Of a stretch of DNA of 64,000 nt, positions 30,490-39,763 are shown one piece after another; within the stretch, counting starts at the first letter, position 1; each line of letters starts with the position of its first letter. The notes under the pieces were generated by a model. The model searched no databases, was not told the origin of the DNA, and saw only the letters and a program-made list of their open reading frames with translations. Location of the stretch: the NCBI GenBank assembly GCA_963813345.1, contig CAWEYR010000020.1:62001-126000 (forward strand). The letters are read 5' to 3'. This stretch comes from CAWDDA01 sp963813345 (GTDB lineage: Bacteria; Acidobacteriota; Blastocatellia; RBC074). Made by a program: the position numbers and the translations under genes.

Positions 30490-30973
30490 CAGCTCCAGCA
30501 TGCGCATTAGATGTTTCGACCTTACCAGAAACATGCTCATGGCAAGCAGGAGAACGGTAGCGGGCATGACAAGCATGCTCCATGTCAGGTGTTCCGTCAT
30601 TTCCATCCACTTAACGAAATGTGGAATCAACGCCACGAGGAGTGCTGTCAGAATAGTCTCCCAGAGCAGGACTTTGAGGTCACTGAATGATTTGAAGTGA
30701 AGCCAGGAGGGTAGCTTGTCGTCAAGTTTTTCAGGAAGAAGGAAGAGTTTTGCAATTCCTGCTGAGAAAATAAGAAACACCAGCGCCACGAAGAACGAGT
30801 CGAGCGATTCGAGCATTTCGATTGCCGGCCTGGCTTCGAGATCAGTTGAATATGTGCTTATATGCCCGCAGGGCGCGGATGCTTCCGATAACAATGAAAC
30901 CAAGAGCGTGAACGAAGGCGAAAGCGACAATGATCAGGGATACATATCTCAACTTGAGCAGCTTCTCCAGCAT
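30466..30973 (-). CDS. UPF0114 (YqhA) family membrane protein (one indel)
   Basis: Inner-membrane protein of about 168 aa with unknown function. ATG 30973 follows AGGAG. Four hydrophobic helices: LRYVSLIIVAFAFVHALGFI, FFVALVFLIFSAGIAKLFLL (with the family motif DSFFVALVFLIFSAGI near residue 60), VLLWETILTALLVALI and MLVMPATVLLLAMSMFLV. An extra base near 30863 splits YKHIF from TDLEARPAIEML. The C-terminal TPEASRS and the stop are encoded by the composite repeat. Confidence 0.85.
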
Positions 30974-31093
30974 CGTTGACTCCTGTCTCTTTTCTTGTTT
31001 GCTTGATGGGTTCGACTCGGCCATTATTGTCAAAATTCGCTAACCGGAAATGCAGTAGATGCACATCGAGAGGACGTGCGAGGAGCCTCGGTA

Positions 31094-31985
31094 ATGACTC
31101 TTGCGGAACTAATACCACTAATCCTAAAAGCGAGCATCATTCTGCTTGTGATCAGCATCGGACTGACTGCGACATTTGGCGACGCGACATATCTCCTGCG
31201 GAGACCGGCGTTGCTTGCAAAGTCTTTCCTGTCGATGAACGTTATCATCCCCGTGTTTGCCGCAACACTTGCCGCGCTGTTTGACTTCCATCCGGCAGTC
31301 AAGATTGCACTGATTGCGCTTGCAGTCTCGCCTCTTCCGCCTGTGCTTCCAAAAAAAGCCGAGAAGGCCGGAGGCAAAACTTCGTACATGATCGGACTGC
31401 TCATTGCGGCAGGCTTGATATCGATCATATTTGTCCCGCTTGCTATCGAAATCCTTTCGTGGATCTTTCGTATGCCTGCCAGCGTCTCTCCGTTGGTTGT
31501 AGCCAGGATCGTTGTGTTGACAACGGTGCTTTTGCCTTTGATTGCCGGCATCCTCATCCGAGCCGTGATTCCTGGCCCCGCTGAAAGAATTGCCAAGCCG
31601 CTGGGCACGATTGCGATGATCCTCCTGTTGGCGAGCCGTAATACTTGTCGTGATCAAACTCTGGCCCGCGATCATGTCGCTTGTTGGCAACGGAAACGTG
31701 GCTGCTTTTGCCGTTCTTGTTATTGTCGGGCTTGCAGTAGGGCATCTCCTCGGCGGCCCCGACTCCGAGACTCGCACTGATCTCGCATTTGCGACTTCCA
31801 CTCGACATCCGGGAGTTGCAGTTGCAATTGGAAACTCTGCATTTCCGGATCAGCCGCTCGTGCCGGCGGCCGTCATACTTCTTTATCTGGTATGTGCGAT
31901 CATTTCGATCCCATACATCATGTGGTCACGACGGCGAAATGCTTCAGGCGTAACTGACCTCGTTACCAACACGTGCCGGGAATAA
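31094..31985 (+). CDS. bile acid:sodium symporter (BASS/SBF)-like transporter (one indel)
   Basis: Inner-membrane transporter of about 296 aa with eight or more hydrophobic helices. AGGAG lies nine bases before ATG 31094. Helices include IPLILKASIILLVISIGLTA, SMNVIIPVFAATLAALF, MIGLLIAAGLISIIFVPLAI, IVVLTTVLLPLIAGILI and AAVILLYLVCAIISIPYIMW; the segment ATSTRHPGVAVAIGNSAFPD matches the conserved BASS region. An extra base near 31637 splits it. Substrate unknown. The end overlaps the convergent oxidase by about 100 bases, so one of the two C-termini may be misplaced by a further indel near 31950. Confidence 0.75.
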
Positions 31986-33078
31986 GGCTCGCGCGGAATT
32001 GCAGAATCGCGCCCAAGCAGTTCATCAACGACAATTCGCGCAGTTGCAAGCGAAGTGGTGATGCCGAGGCCTTCGTGTCCCGTCGCAAGAAACAGGTTGG
32101 CATCCTCTGCACACCTGCCAATCAGTGGAAGCTTGTCCGGAGTCGCTGCACGAAAGCCGGTCCAGGCACGTATAGCCTGCAGCCGTGCCAGTCGCGGCAT
32201 GAACGCGGTTGCCCGTTCGATCATTTGCGAAAGAATCTCCTGATCAACGCCATCAGTTTCGACGCCATACTGGCGGTGACGACCCGACGAGCACCTGTCC
32301 CGTCCGTCGCGGTTGGACATTGAAAGCGACGGAATCTGACGTCAATGAATGTGCGCTCTTCAAATATCCGAGCTCGACCAGCTGATGACGAACGAATCCA
32401 GGATACCGATCCGTAATCACGAGGTGCCCCTTTCGCTTCCTGACATTGATTCCGGGTGTCAACTGAGGCGCCCAGTGACCGGTCGCGTTGAGAGCAACGC
32501 CCGAAGAAATGAATGTGCCGTCGCTCAGCTTTGCTCCTTTTCCACTGAGCTCAATCACGGGCTTTCCAACAAAGACGCACGCGCCGCGTTCCGAGGCTTT
32601 GTCGACGAAGTGCTTCGCTGCGCAAGGGGGATAGATTACTGCGTCAGAAGGAATGCGCAATCCCCCAGCCAGGCCGGACCGAAGGCTCGGGTTCGGCTTC
32701 GTACAAAGTCTGAGCGTCGAGGATCTCTGCGGCAACGCCACGCTCGCCGTAGAAGCGTTGCTTGCGTTTGACCTCCTCCATTTCATCGTCATCCGCGGCA
32801 ACCCAGATCGTCCCGCAGGAATCGAATTCGCAGTTCGGCGGGCAGTTCTTCGGAGAATCTCGTTCCACAGCTGTTTGCGAATAGTGGGTCAGTGAAAACT
32901 GATCCTGGGAGTCATCCATGACGACCAGATGCCCCATCCCTGCAGCAGTTGCTCCTCCACCGATCTGATTGCCTTCGACCAGTGCTACGCTCAAACCCGC
33001 TAACGTTGCCTCCGCGGCACAGGCAGCGCCGACGATTCCGCCGCCGGCGATAATCAGGTCGAATGAATGACCGGGCAT
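31883..33078 (-). CDS. FAD-dependent amino-acid oxidase, probably D-hydroxyproline dehydrogenase (two or more indels)
   Basis: DadA/GlyDH-type flavoprotein. N-terminal dinucleotide fold FDLIIAGGGIVGAACAAEAT, a substrate region with GLRIPSDAVIYPP, and the C-terminal FAD-binding segment AWTGFRAATPDKLPLIG...ATGHEGLGITTSLATA. Extra bases near 32690 and 32275 split it. The last 30 or so residues run over the opposing transporter and probably result from another indel near 31950. Its ATG overlaps the stop of the epimerase gene as TAATG, a coupled pair. Role inferred from the neighbour: cis-4-hydroxy-D-proline oxidation after epimerisation. Confidence 0.8.
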
Positions 33079-34029
33079 TACCGAACACCCCAGCAGAAGG
33101 GATCGCTCTCATCGAGGATGAGTGTTGCGTCGGCAGTGATATGAGCTGAGCCTTTGATATGAGGGTGAATCCTGCCGTCAACCAATGAAACGCTTCCTTC
33201 AAAAACGCTTCCGACGATGCTCTCCTGCCGCCAGGTATCACCCTCTCTGAGCTTCCCGTCTGCGACAAGGCACGCCAGCTTCGCGCTCGTTCCCGTGCCG
33301 CACGGCGAGCGATCATAGCTCTTGCCAGGACACAGTACGAAGTTCCTGCTATCGAGACCTTCGCGTGAAGGCGATCCAAAAAGCTCGATATGATCTATCT
33401 CCTGACCGCTCTCTCCCGTAATCCCCTTCGCGGTTAGCGCCGTTCGAATTCGCCACGCGAAGTCGGTCAGCTCTTCGATGCGATCCAAACCAAGATCAAA
33501 ACGCGGCTCTTCAACGAGAAAGAACCAGTTGCCACCCCAGGCCACATCACCAAGAACGGGGCCGTGCCCCGCGACGTCGACTGCAACTCGTTTTGCGATC
33601 CGGTAACTTGGTACATTGTTGACTGTCACTTCTCCTGAATCGTGAAGTCGCGCTGTTATGATGCCCACAGGCGTTTCGATCCGATGTTCGCCAGGCTCCA
33701 GCCGTTCGAGATAAGCCAGCGTGACAACCAGTCCGATCGTCCCGTGACCGCACATTCCGAGATAGCCAACATTATTGAAGAAGATCACACCAGCTGCGCA
33801 CGAAGCATCAACCGGCTTGCAAAGGAGCGCACCGACAATAACGTCCGATCCACGCGGCTCGTTGACGACAGCAGACCGGAAGGCATCATGCCTGGTGCGA
33901 AAGTGTTCCAACCTGCTCAGCCATCGAACCAGTGCCGAGATCCGGACTGCCGTCGATGACGACGCGGGTTGGCTCGCCACCGGTGTGCGAATCGATTACG
34001 CGAACAGTTCTCTGCTTTGTATCTTTCAT
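33078..34029 (-). CDS. proline racemase family protein, likely 4-hydroxyproline 2-epimerase (one indel)
   Basis: Cofactor-independent epimerase converting trans-4-hydroxy-L-proline to cis-4-hydroxy-D-proline. N-terminal IDSHTGGEPTRVVIDG; first catalytic Cys in MCGHGTIGL; second in SPCGTGTSAKLA. Both Cys being present argues for racemase/epimerase rather than the trans-3-hydroxyproline dehydratase, which has Thr in one position. About 316 aa. An extra base near 33910 splits AEQ from LEHFRTRHDAF. ATG 34029 was chosen from family starts. It forms a TAATG-coupled operon with the oxidase. Confidence 0.88.
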
Positions 34030-34124
34030 GGGGCTTAGTTTCGTATACAATGCGGCTTGGAGAATGTCCATATGATTACCGACAGTGACCGCGATACAAA
34101 GGAACTTCCTACAATCGAATCAGC

Positions 34125-34985
34125 ATGGCGAGCACGCATCTTCCTTTCTCGTCACTGGTGAAGGTGGATATAGGCGCGCTTTCGGATACGGGCAAGGTGC
34201 GGCCAGTAAACGAGGATCATTTTCTCGTTGGCCAGTCCGGGCGCTACCTGGACGTGACCATGACGAATCTGCCTGAAGGTTCCGCTCCGCTTCGTTCAGA
34301 CGAAACAGCTTATGGCATGGTCGTCGCCGATGGAATGGGTGGGGCTGCGGCGGGTGAGGTCGCGAGCCGTGAGGCGATCAGCGATCTGATCAATCTGGTG
34401 CTGGACCTTCCTGATTGGATTCTGCGACTGGATGAGCGCACGACGAAAGTAGCAATGACTCGAGCCGCCTATAGATACAAGCAGGTGGATGCCGCGATCA
34501 CCAAGCGGGCGGAGGAAGATCCAAGGTTGTCCGGAATGGGAACCACAATGACAGTCGCGTTCAGCCTTGGGGCCGATCTGATCGTGACACATGTTGGTGA
34601 TTCTCGTGCTTACCTGCTACGCAAAGGACGCCTTCAGCAACTGACTCGCGATCAGACACTGGTCCAGGCGTTGATAGATATCGGAGAGATCACGCCGGAA
34701 GAAGCCAACTCTCATCCTATGCGTCACATACTCACGCAGGCCCTTGGCCAGCACAAAGGTAAGGTTCAGGTTGAGGTTCAGCGCATCAGGCTGAACCACG
34801 ACGATTGGCTTTTGCTGTGCACTGATGGTCTTACGGAAATGGTGCCCGACGATCAGATTCTGAAATTGCTCGATCAGCCACAGTCGGCTGAGGCGGCGTG
34901 TAAGAAGCTTGTTGATCTCGCGCTCAAAAACGGTGGCAAGGACAACGTCACCGTGATTGCGGCACACTATCAGTTTCCGGATTGA
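34125..34985 (+). CDS. PP2C-type Ser/Thr protein phosphatase, 286 aa
   Basis: Metal-dependent phosphatase. Conserved motifs: GALSDTGKVRPVNEDHF (metal-binding acid and RxxNED), VVADGMGGAAAGEVAS, GMGTTMTVAF, VTHVGDSRAYLLR, LCTDGLTEMV and the last metal-binding Asp in GGKDNVTVI. All catalytic Asp positions are kept. Intact frame, no membrane segment, so it acts in the cytoplasm and probably opposes kinases like the one at 26.7-29.6 kb. A ribosome site before ATG 34125 is weak; GTG 34158 is an alternative. Confidence 0.93.
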   Translation: MASTHLPFSSLVKVDIGALSDTGKVRPVNEDHFLVGQSGRYLDVTMTNLPEGSAPLRSDETAYGMVVADGMGGAAAGEVASREAISDLINLVLDLPDWILRLDERTTKVAMTRAAYRYKQVDAAITKRAEEDPRLSGMGTTMTVAFSLGADLIVTHVGDSRAYLLRKGRLQQLTRDQTLVQALIDIGEITPEEANSHPMRHILTQALGQHKGKVQVEVQRIRLNHDDWLLLCTDGLTEMVPDDQILKLLDQPQSAEAACKKLVDLALKNGGKDNVTVIAAHYQFPD

Positions 34986-35164
34986 TGAGTGCTGAGTGCT
35001 GAGTGCTGAGGTTGCTGAGTCTGCGAAGCTGCGAAGACGCGAATTAGAATTGAAGTTGCATTCTGAAGCACTTTTGTTCTTTTTCGCGTAATCGCAGGCT
35101 TAAGCGTGAGAACTTAGAACTCAGCACCCAGCACTCAGCACTCAGCACTCAGCACTCAGCACTA
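34983..35164. repeat. inverted arrays of the heptamer AGTGCTG
   Basis: Left array at 34987-35010 (GAGTGCTGAGTGCTGAG) and right array at 35118-35164 (CAGCACTCAGCACTCAGCAC) are reverse complements, about 100 bases apart. They can fold back. Located between PP2C and a small convergent membrane protein gene. Confidence 0.85.
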
Positions 35165-35477
35165 AGCAACACTGCTCGCATTGCCGGCGATAAATTTGAG
35201 GAGCGCTCGCTGACGGCGAGCGGGGTCGCACTTCATCCAATCGTCTGGAGGAAACCGGTGAGTGCGAGTTGCGACTCATGCGCCGAGCGGAGCGCTCGGT
35301 TCGGCTGTGGGCGCGATAGATTCCCCTCAGCGCCTCTTCTATCCTCGCCTCATCCCGCGAAGCAAAATTGGTCTTATGTCGCGAAAGTGAGCTTCTGAAG
35401 CCGACGATCAGTCCAAGAAATGACAGTCCGAGTACGAACACGAGCGCGGTGTCAAAGTTGATGGCATCAGTCAGCAT
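35142..35477 (-). CDS. small membrane-anchored protein, 111 aa
   Basis: AAAGGAGCC precedes ATG 35477. One N-terminal transmembrane helix (TALVFVLGLSFLGLIVGF) is followed by a basic cytoplasmic region (RDEARIEEALRGIYRAHSRTERS). The rest is Arg/Ser-rich and coincides with GAGCGCTCG palindromes, so the C-terminal part after residue 60 may be repeat-derived or out of frame. The EEALRGIY segment faintly resembles a DtxR-type helix, too little to assign. The upstream half looks like a real gene because of its ribosome site and membrane helix. Confidence 0.45.
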   Translation of the reverse strand: MLTDAINFDTALVFVLGLSFLGLIVGFRSSLSRHKTNFASRDEARIEEALRGIYRAHSRTERSARRMSRNSHSPVSSRRLDEVRPRSPSASAPQIYRRQCEQCCLVLSAEC

Positions 35478-36253
35478 GTTGGCTCCTTTCGCCTTTTTGA
35501 TAAGCAGCCTCATCGCTGCTGTGAGGAGGAGGTTACCAGACGATCCAGCTGCTGGAAATCGTACGATAGTTCGTCCAGGGTCTACTTTGGTTCGATTCGT
35601 GTTGCACCTTCGTACAGTACAAGCCTCGGGGCCAGCAGGCGGGCGAGGCACGCAAATTGACTGTCAAAAGGGAAACGCATGTGGAAGTGCTTTAATCTCT
35701 ATGCCGGGGAGGCAAATCGAAGGAGTACGAAGGCTGTTTTGCACAGAGAGTGCATCTTGCGACCCAAGATATTGGAGCACCCACGAATTGTTGGAGGCTA
35801 TTTCACAGGGAGAACTGTCTTTAGGATCTTTGAACAGCGTGTCCATTATAAAGAACTTTCGGAAAGTGAGCACTCGCGTGGTATCCTTGCAACCATGGCC
35901 CCAGGATCCTTGGCATCAACCTCGCCGAGACAGTCGCAAAAAGGCGGGTGAGATGAGTGCCCCTTGCCAGAGAGAGTTGAGGGCAAGGGGTCACGCCGAC
36001 CCTCCTTTGCGAGTCAATCGCATCGAGAACTCCAATGTTTTCGCGATGGCGTGAAGGCTTCGAATTGTTGCCCGCGCACGTTGACAAGGCATACGTACAA
36101 GGGCACAAAATAGTAAAAGGGTAATGCATAGCAGAGGCGGAAATGAGTCTGACGAAAGGTGGCGGCGAGGTGTAACCAGTTCCAAACGAACTTGCCAAAC
36201 CGACGGAGACGGACAGACTTTTGTCGCGTGGTTGATGTAGATCGGAGGATAAC
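35478..36253. other. gene-free stretch
   Basis: No open frame here has coding character: those at 35368-36054 and 35679-35951 lack a ribosome site and conserved pattern. A TTGACA at 36081 has no good -10 at proper spacing. The ribosome site GGAGG of the next gene is at 36244-36248. Confidence 0.5.
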
Positions 36254-36709
36254 TTGACTCCTTTAGTGAAACGCAAATCGGTTCTTTCGAAGGTGATCTA
36301 TGTGGCTCTCTTCATCGTCCTGCTGCCACAGACGGCAAAGGCATCCATCTTTGAAGGTGAGACCCTCGATGCGATTGCCGACGGCATCGCCTGGGTGGCA
36401 CTGGTCATTGCACCCATAATTGGCATCGCCATATTCTGGATTCTTCACATCATGCCGGAGAAGATCGCGGAGAAGCGCAAACATCCTCAGGCACAAGCCA
36501 TCCAGACCCTGTGCCTTTTGTCTCTCTTTTTCGGCGGTCTCCTCTGGCCGATTGCCTGGTTGTGGGCCTATTCGAAACCGGTCCTCTACAAGATGGCGTA
36601 CGGCACTGATGAGGTAGAACACGGTCACGGCGACGAGCCTGCGAGCGATGTGACACCAGATGGCGAGGTGCCGGCACACGCAGCCTCAGGGACGACCTAT
36701 ACCTGCTGA
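36254..36709 (+). CDS. DUF3302 (YiaW-like) inner-membrane protein, 151 aa
   Basis: Starts with TTG 36254, five bases after GGAGG. Helices: VIYVALFIVLLPQTAKAS (possible signal anchor), GIAWVALVIAPIIGIAIFWILHIMPEKIAEKRKHPQ and CLLSLFFGGLLWPIAWLWAYSKPVLYKMAYG. The core is the DUF3302 signature found in E. coli YiaW, which is encoded next to the HlyD-like YiaV. The same pairing occurs here, with the HlyD gene 36 bases downstream. Function unknown; probably the small membrane partner of the fusion protein. The His-rich tail (VEHGHGDE) is not usual. Confidence 0.85.
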   Translation: MTPLVKRKSVLSKVIYVALFIVLLPQTAKASIFEGETLDAIADGIAWVALVIAPIIGIAIFWILHIMPEKIAEKRKHPQAQAIQTLCLLSLFFGGLLWPIAWLWAYSKPVLYKMAYGTDEVEHGHGDEPASDVTPDGEVPAHAASGTTYTC

Positions 36710-36745
36710 TCTCGAGGTAGCTCCCTCGAAGGGAGGGCACGGCTA

Positions 36746-38112
36746 ATGGAGATCCTCTTACTTCTTATCTATTCGATAATTGTCTGGCTGATATTTTTCA
36801 AGTTCAAGTTACTGCCCTGGAACATTATCAGCCAGGTGATCGTGGTCACGATTCCTGTCATCGCGATTACTCTCCTGATCCTTTTTCTCAACATATTTGC
36901 GCCATCCTCCGATGATGTGCGCGTCCTTAACTATGTTGTTCAGGTAGTGCCGCGAGTCTCCGGGCGTGTGATCGAGGTGCCAGTCGAGCCCAACCGTCCG
37001 GTGAAAAAAGGAGACGTGCTGTTCAAGATTGATCCCACGCCCTTTGAGCAACAACGTCCTCGCGCTCGAAGCGAAAATCCCTGAATTGAAGGCTAAGCTG
37101 ATCAGTGCCCGGGCTTACCAGCGAGAGCTCGGAGACCAGTTGCAATCGGCGGCCAGCAAGAAGACAGCCGCGTCTGCAAAGGTGGTTGACGCGCAAGGTT
37201 ACAAGCGCGAACTGGAAGATCAGTTGAAATCGGCAACAGGCCAAAAGGCTACAGTTGCCGCGAAGCTCGATCTGGCGCGAAAGCGACTGGTACAAACGAA
37301 AGAGCTGGCGGAGAAAGGTGCGGGCCCTAAGTACGACTTCGAGCAGAGCGATGCGGACGTCAGGAGTCTTGAAGCGGAGCTGGCAACCGCCACCGCAAAT
37401 GAGTCTCAGATCCGGCAGAAACTGAATTCGACAACTGCCGCTGGCGAACTTGCGGAGGTTGCGCAGGCACAAGCCGAAATGGCATCCGCCGCAGCAAGTG
37501 AATCTCAGGTTGCGCAAAAGCTCTCGGCAAAGACCGAAAGTGGAGACCTGTCCGAGGTGGCTCAGGTCAAAGCCGAGCTCGAGCAGGTGAATGCTCAGCT
37601 TGCGGAAGCGCGCTGGCAACTTGAGCAGTCTACCGTCTACGCTCCCGCGGATGGGACCGTCATAAACCTTCAGCTACGGCCCGGCTCGTTCGCGTCGGGG
37701 CTCGGGGCGTTGCCCGTCATGGAGCTTTGTCGAGAACGAACAATGGATCATCATGATGTTCCATCAGAATGAACTGCGTAACATTAGTCCGGGCAACGAG
37801 GCGGAGATCTTCCTGAAGAACTACCCGAACCGAATCATCAAGTGCAAAGTTGACTCAATCGTCTGGGCATCAGGTACCGGACAACTCCCCATCTCAGGAA
37901 TGATTCCGCCGACGGGCACCACACCAGTACCCGAGGGACGTGTTGCAGTCCGGTTGATGCCTGCTGACAAGGATAAGGACTTGTTCCTTGCCGCAGGCGC
38001 CCAGGGTCACGGCGCAGTCTTTACTGATTCCGGACACCTGATTCATATCGTGCGCAAGGTATTCCTGCGCGTCAGCACCAAGCTTGACTGGCTCGTCCTC
38101 AAGCTGCATTGA
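36746..38112 (+). CDS. HlyD/YiaV-type membrane fusion protein (two indels)
   Basis: Periplasmic adaptor anchored by N-terminal helices (LLLLIYSIIVWLIFFKFKLL and a second hydrophobic stretch). Lipoyl half RVSGRVIEVPVEPNRPVKKGD near residue 72, a long coiled coil of Ala/Glu/Gln heptads (about 110-290), the other lipoyl half ARWQLEQSTVYAPADGTVINL, then a beta-barrel part with FHQNELRNISPGNEAEIFL. Extra bases near 37050 (FEQ to NVLALEAKIPEL) and 37733 (PVM to SFVENEQW) split it. About 454 aa. GGGAGG precedes the ATG. Between DUF3302 and an outer-membrane factor, it likely bridges the two membranes. Confidence 0.88.
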
Positions 38113-38119
38113 GAAGACC

Positions 38120-39597
38120 ATGAAACATAGCAACACAGCGAAGCTTTCAACGTACGTCGACACCGCGAAGCGTACGTTGTACCGCCTTCAGGGAGAATCT
38201 TGTTTTTCACTCCGACGTCCCGGTAAGTTTCTGGTCTTTGCTGTCCTGGCTGCCCTGATCAGTCAAGGGTGTGTCAAACCAGCACCTGAGCGCCCCGAGA
38301 TCCAACAGGACGCGATGAAGACGAATGGTACTCACCAATCCGTGGACGGCAGCCGGTTTTGCGGCGGGTCCGATCGCGGGTAACTGGCTCGCGTCCTTTA
38401 ACGATCCGGAACTTGCAATACTCGTGACTGAGGCCGTCGCCAACAACCCTGATCTGCGCGTCGGTGCTACACGTGTCGAGCAGGCCAAGGAATACGTCAA
38501 CATGGCAAAAGCCGCTCTGTGGCCGGCCGTCGGTATTCTGGGCAAGGGGAGCTTCAAAGGCGGCGATGACGGTAATATGGGTTTGAGCGGCGGCATCCTG
38601 GGAGCATCCTGGGAGATCGATCTTTGGGGCAAACTTCGCTACGCGCGAAACGCAGCTAAAGAGAACTACTCCTCGGCCAAAGCAGACTACGAGTACGCCC
38701 GTCAATCGATCGCTGCGATGACGGCCCGCAACTGGTTCTTAGCCACCGAAACATGGCTTCAGATCCAACTCGGCCAGGAGATGGTGGTTTTTTCTGAACA
38801 ATACCTTGACCTCGCCATGACACGCCACCGTGTTGGCGTGGGAGACGAGCAGGATGTGGTGGTTGCTCAAGCCAATCTCAGCAGTTACCTGGACGGGTTG
38901 AGACAGGTTCAGCTTGCGCACCAGCAAACTTTGCGCGGGCTCGAGCAAATCCTGGGACGTTACCCTTCGGCAGAGGTGAAAGCGCGACTGGAACTCGCAA
39001 ATCTGCCGGGACCGGTTCCGGCTGGCGTGCCACTCGAGGTTTTGGAACGCCGTCCAGACATTATCGCAGCTGAACGGCGAGTCGCTGCTGCGTTTAACCG
39101 GGTGGGAGAAGCAAAAGCTGCCAGATTGCCATCGCTCAAGCTGACCGCCAACTTCGGAGCTATCGGCAGCTCAGTTCTCGAACTGAAGGACGATTTCTCG
39201 AATCCGATCGCTGGCGCCGGCATCGGGATGTTTGCGCCGATCTATCACGGGCGGCGCTCTGAAAACTCAGGTGCGCATTCGATCCATCGAACAGAAAACG
39301 GCCGTCGCAGAGTATGCGCGAATTGCACTGCGTGCGATCACTGATGTCGAGAATGCGCTCGCGACTGCAAACACGCTCAAAGAGCGCGAGGTGATTCTGC
39401 TGGCGATGGTAGATCAAAACAGGCGGGCACTTGAGCTTGAAGAGACGGCATATCGCGTCGGGAAAGTCGATATGCGCGGCGTGCGGCAACGTCAACTCAC
39501 ACTCTACGGTGCTCAGATCACTCTTCTGCGGGTGCAGAGTGAACAGTTGATACAACGCGTCAATCTGCATCTGGCGCTTGGTGGCAGCTTCTCGTAA
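38120..39597 (+). CDS. outer-membrane efflux lipoprotein of the NodT/OprM (TolC-like) family (two indels)
   Basis: Trimeric outer-membrane channel component. Lipobox LISQGC near residue 53, preceded by an unusually long n-region containing LYRLQGES translated from a family-A repeat. Two OEP repeats follow: GNWLASFNDPELAILVTEAVANNPDLRVG and the second half with EYARIALRAITDVENALA; the DIIAAERRVAAAFNRVGEAKAARLPSL segment is a family mark. Extra bases near 38340 and 39248 split it (the second within IYTGGALKTQVRIRS). About 492 aa. Seven bases after the HlyD gene, so co-transcribed. No inner-membrane pump gene is in this operon. Confidence 0.88.
38172..38199. repeat. repeat family A at the start of the efflux lipoprotein gene
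   Basis: GTACGTTGTACCGCCTTCAG unit with a small change at the 3' half, read in frame as TLYRLQGES. Confidence 0.8.
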
Positions 39598-39763
39598 GGC
39601 ATCCTCACAAGGACTGAGCTTCCATTCTGATTTCGCGACGTTCGGTTCTGGAGTGCAAGCCATGGGAAGTGCGTCTCATGCACGTGTCCCGATTCGTCCG
39701 CCGGCAAGCGAACATTTCAGGGTCTTCAATGAAGACGAAGACTAAGAACCCACGGAGGCAGTC

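Noticed and set aside
34983..35164. Possible CRISPR array from repeated AGTGCTG units
   Set aside because: Units are contiguous heptamers without spacers, in two opposite blocks; no cas genes.
35368..36054. 228-residue plus-strand open frame and neighbours at 35679-35951
   Set aside because: No ribosome site, odd composition and no conserved motif. The stretch looks non-coding.
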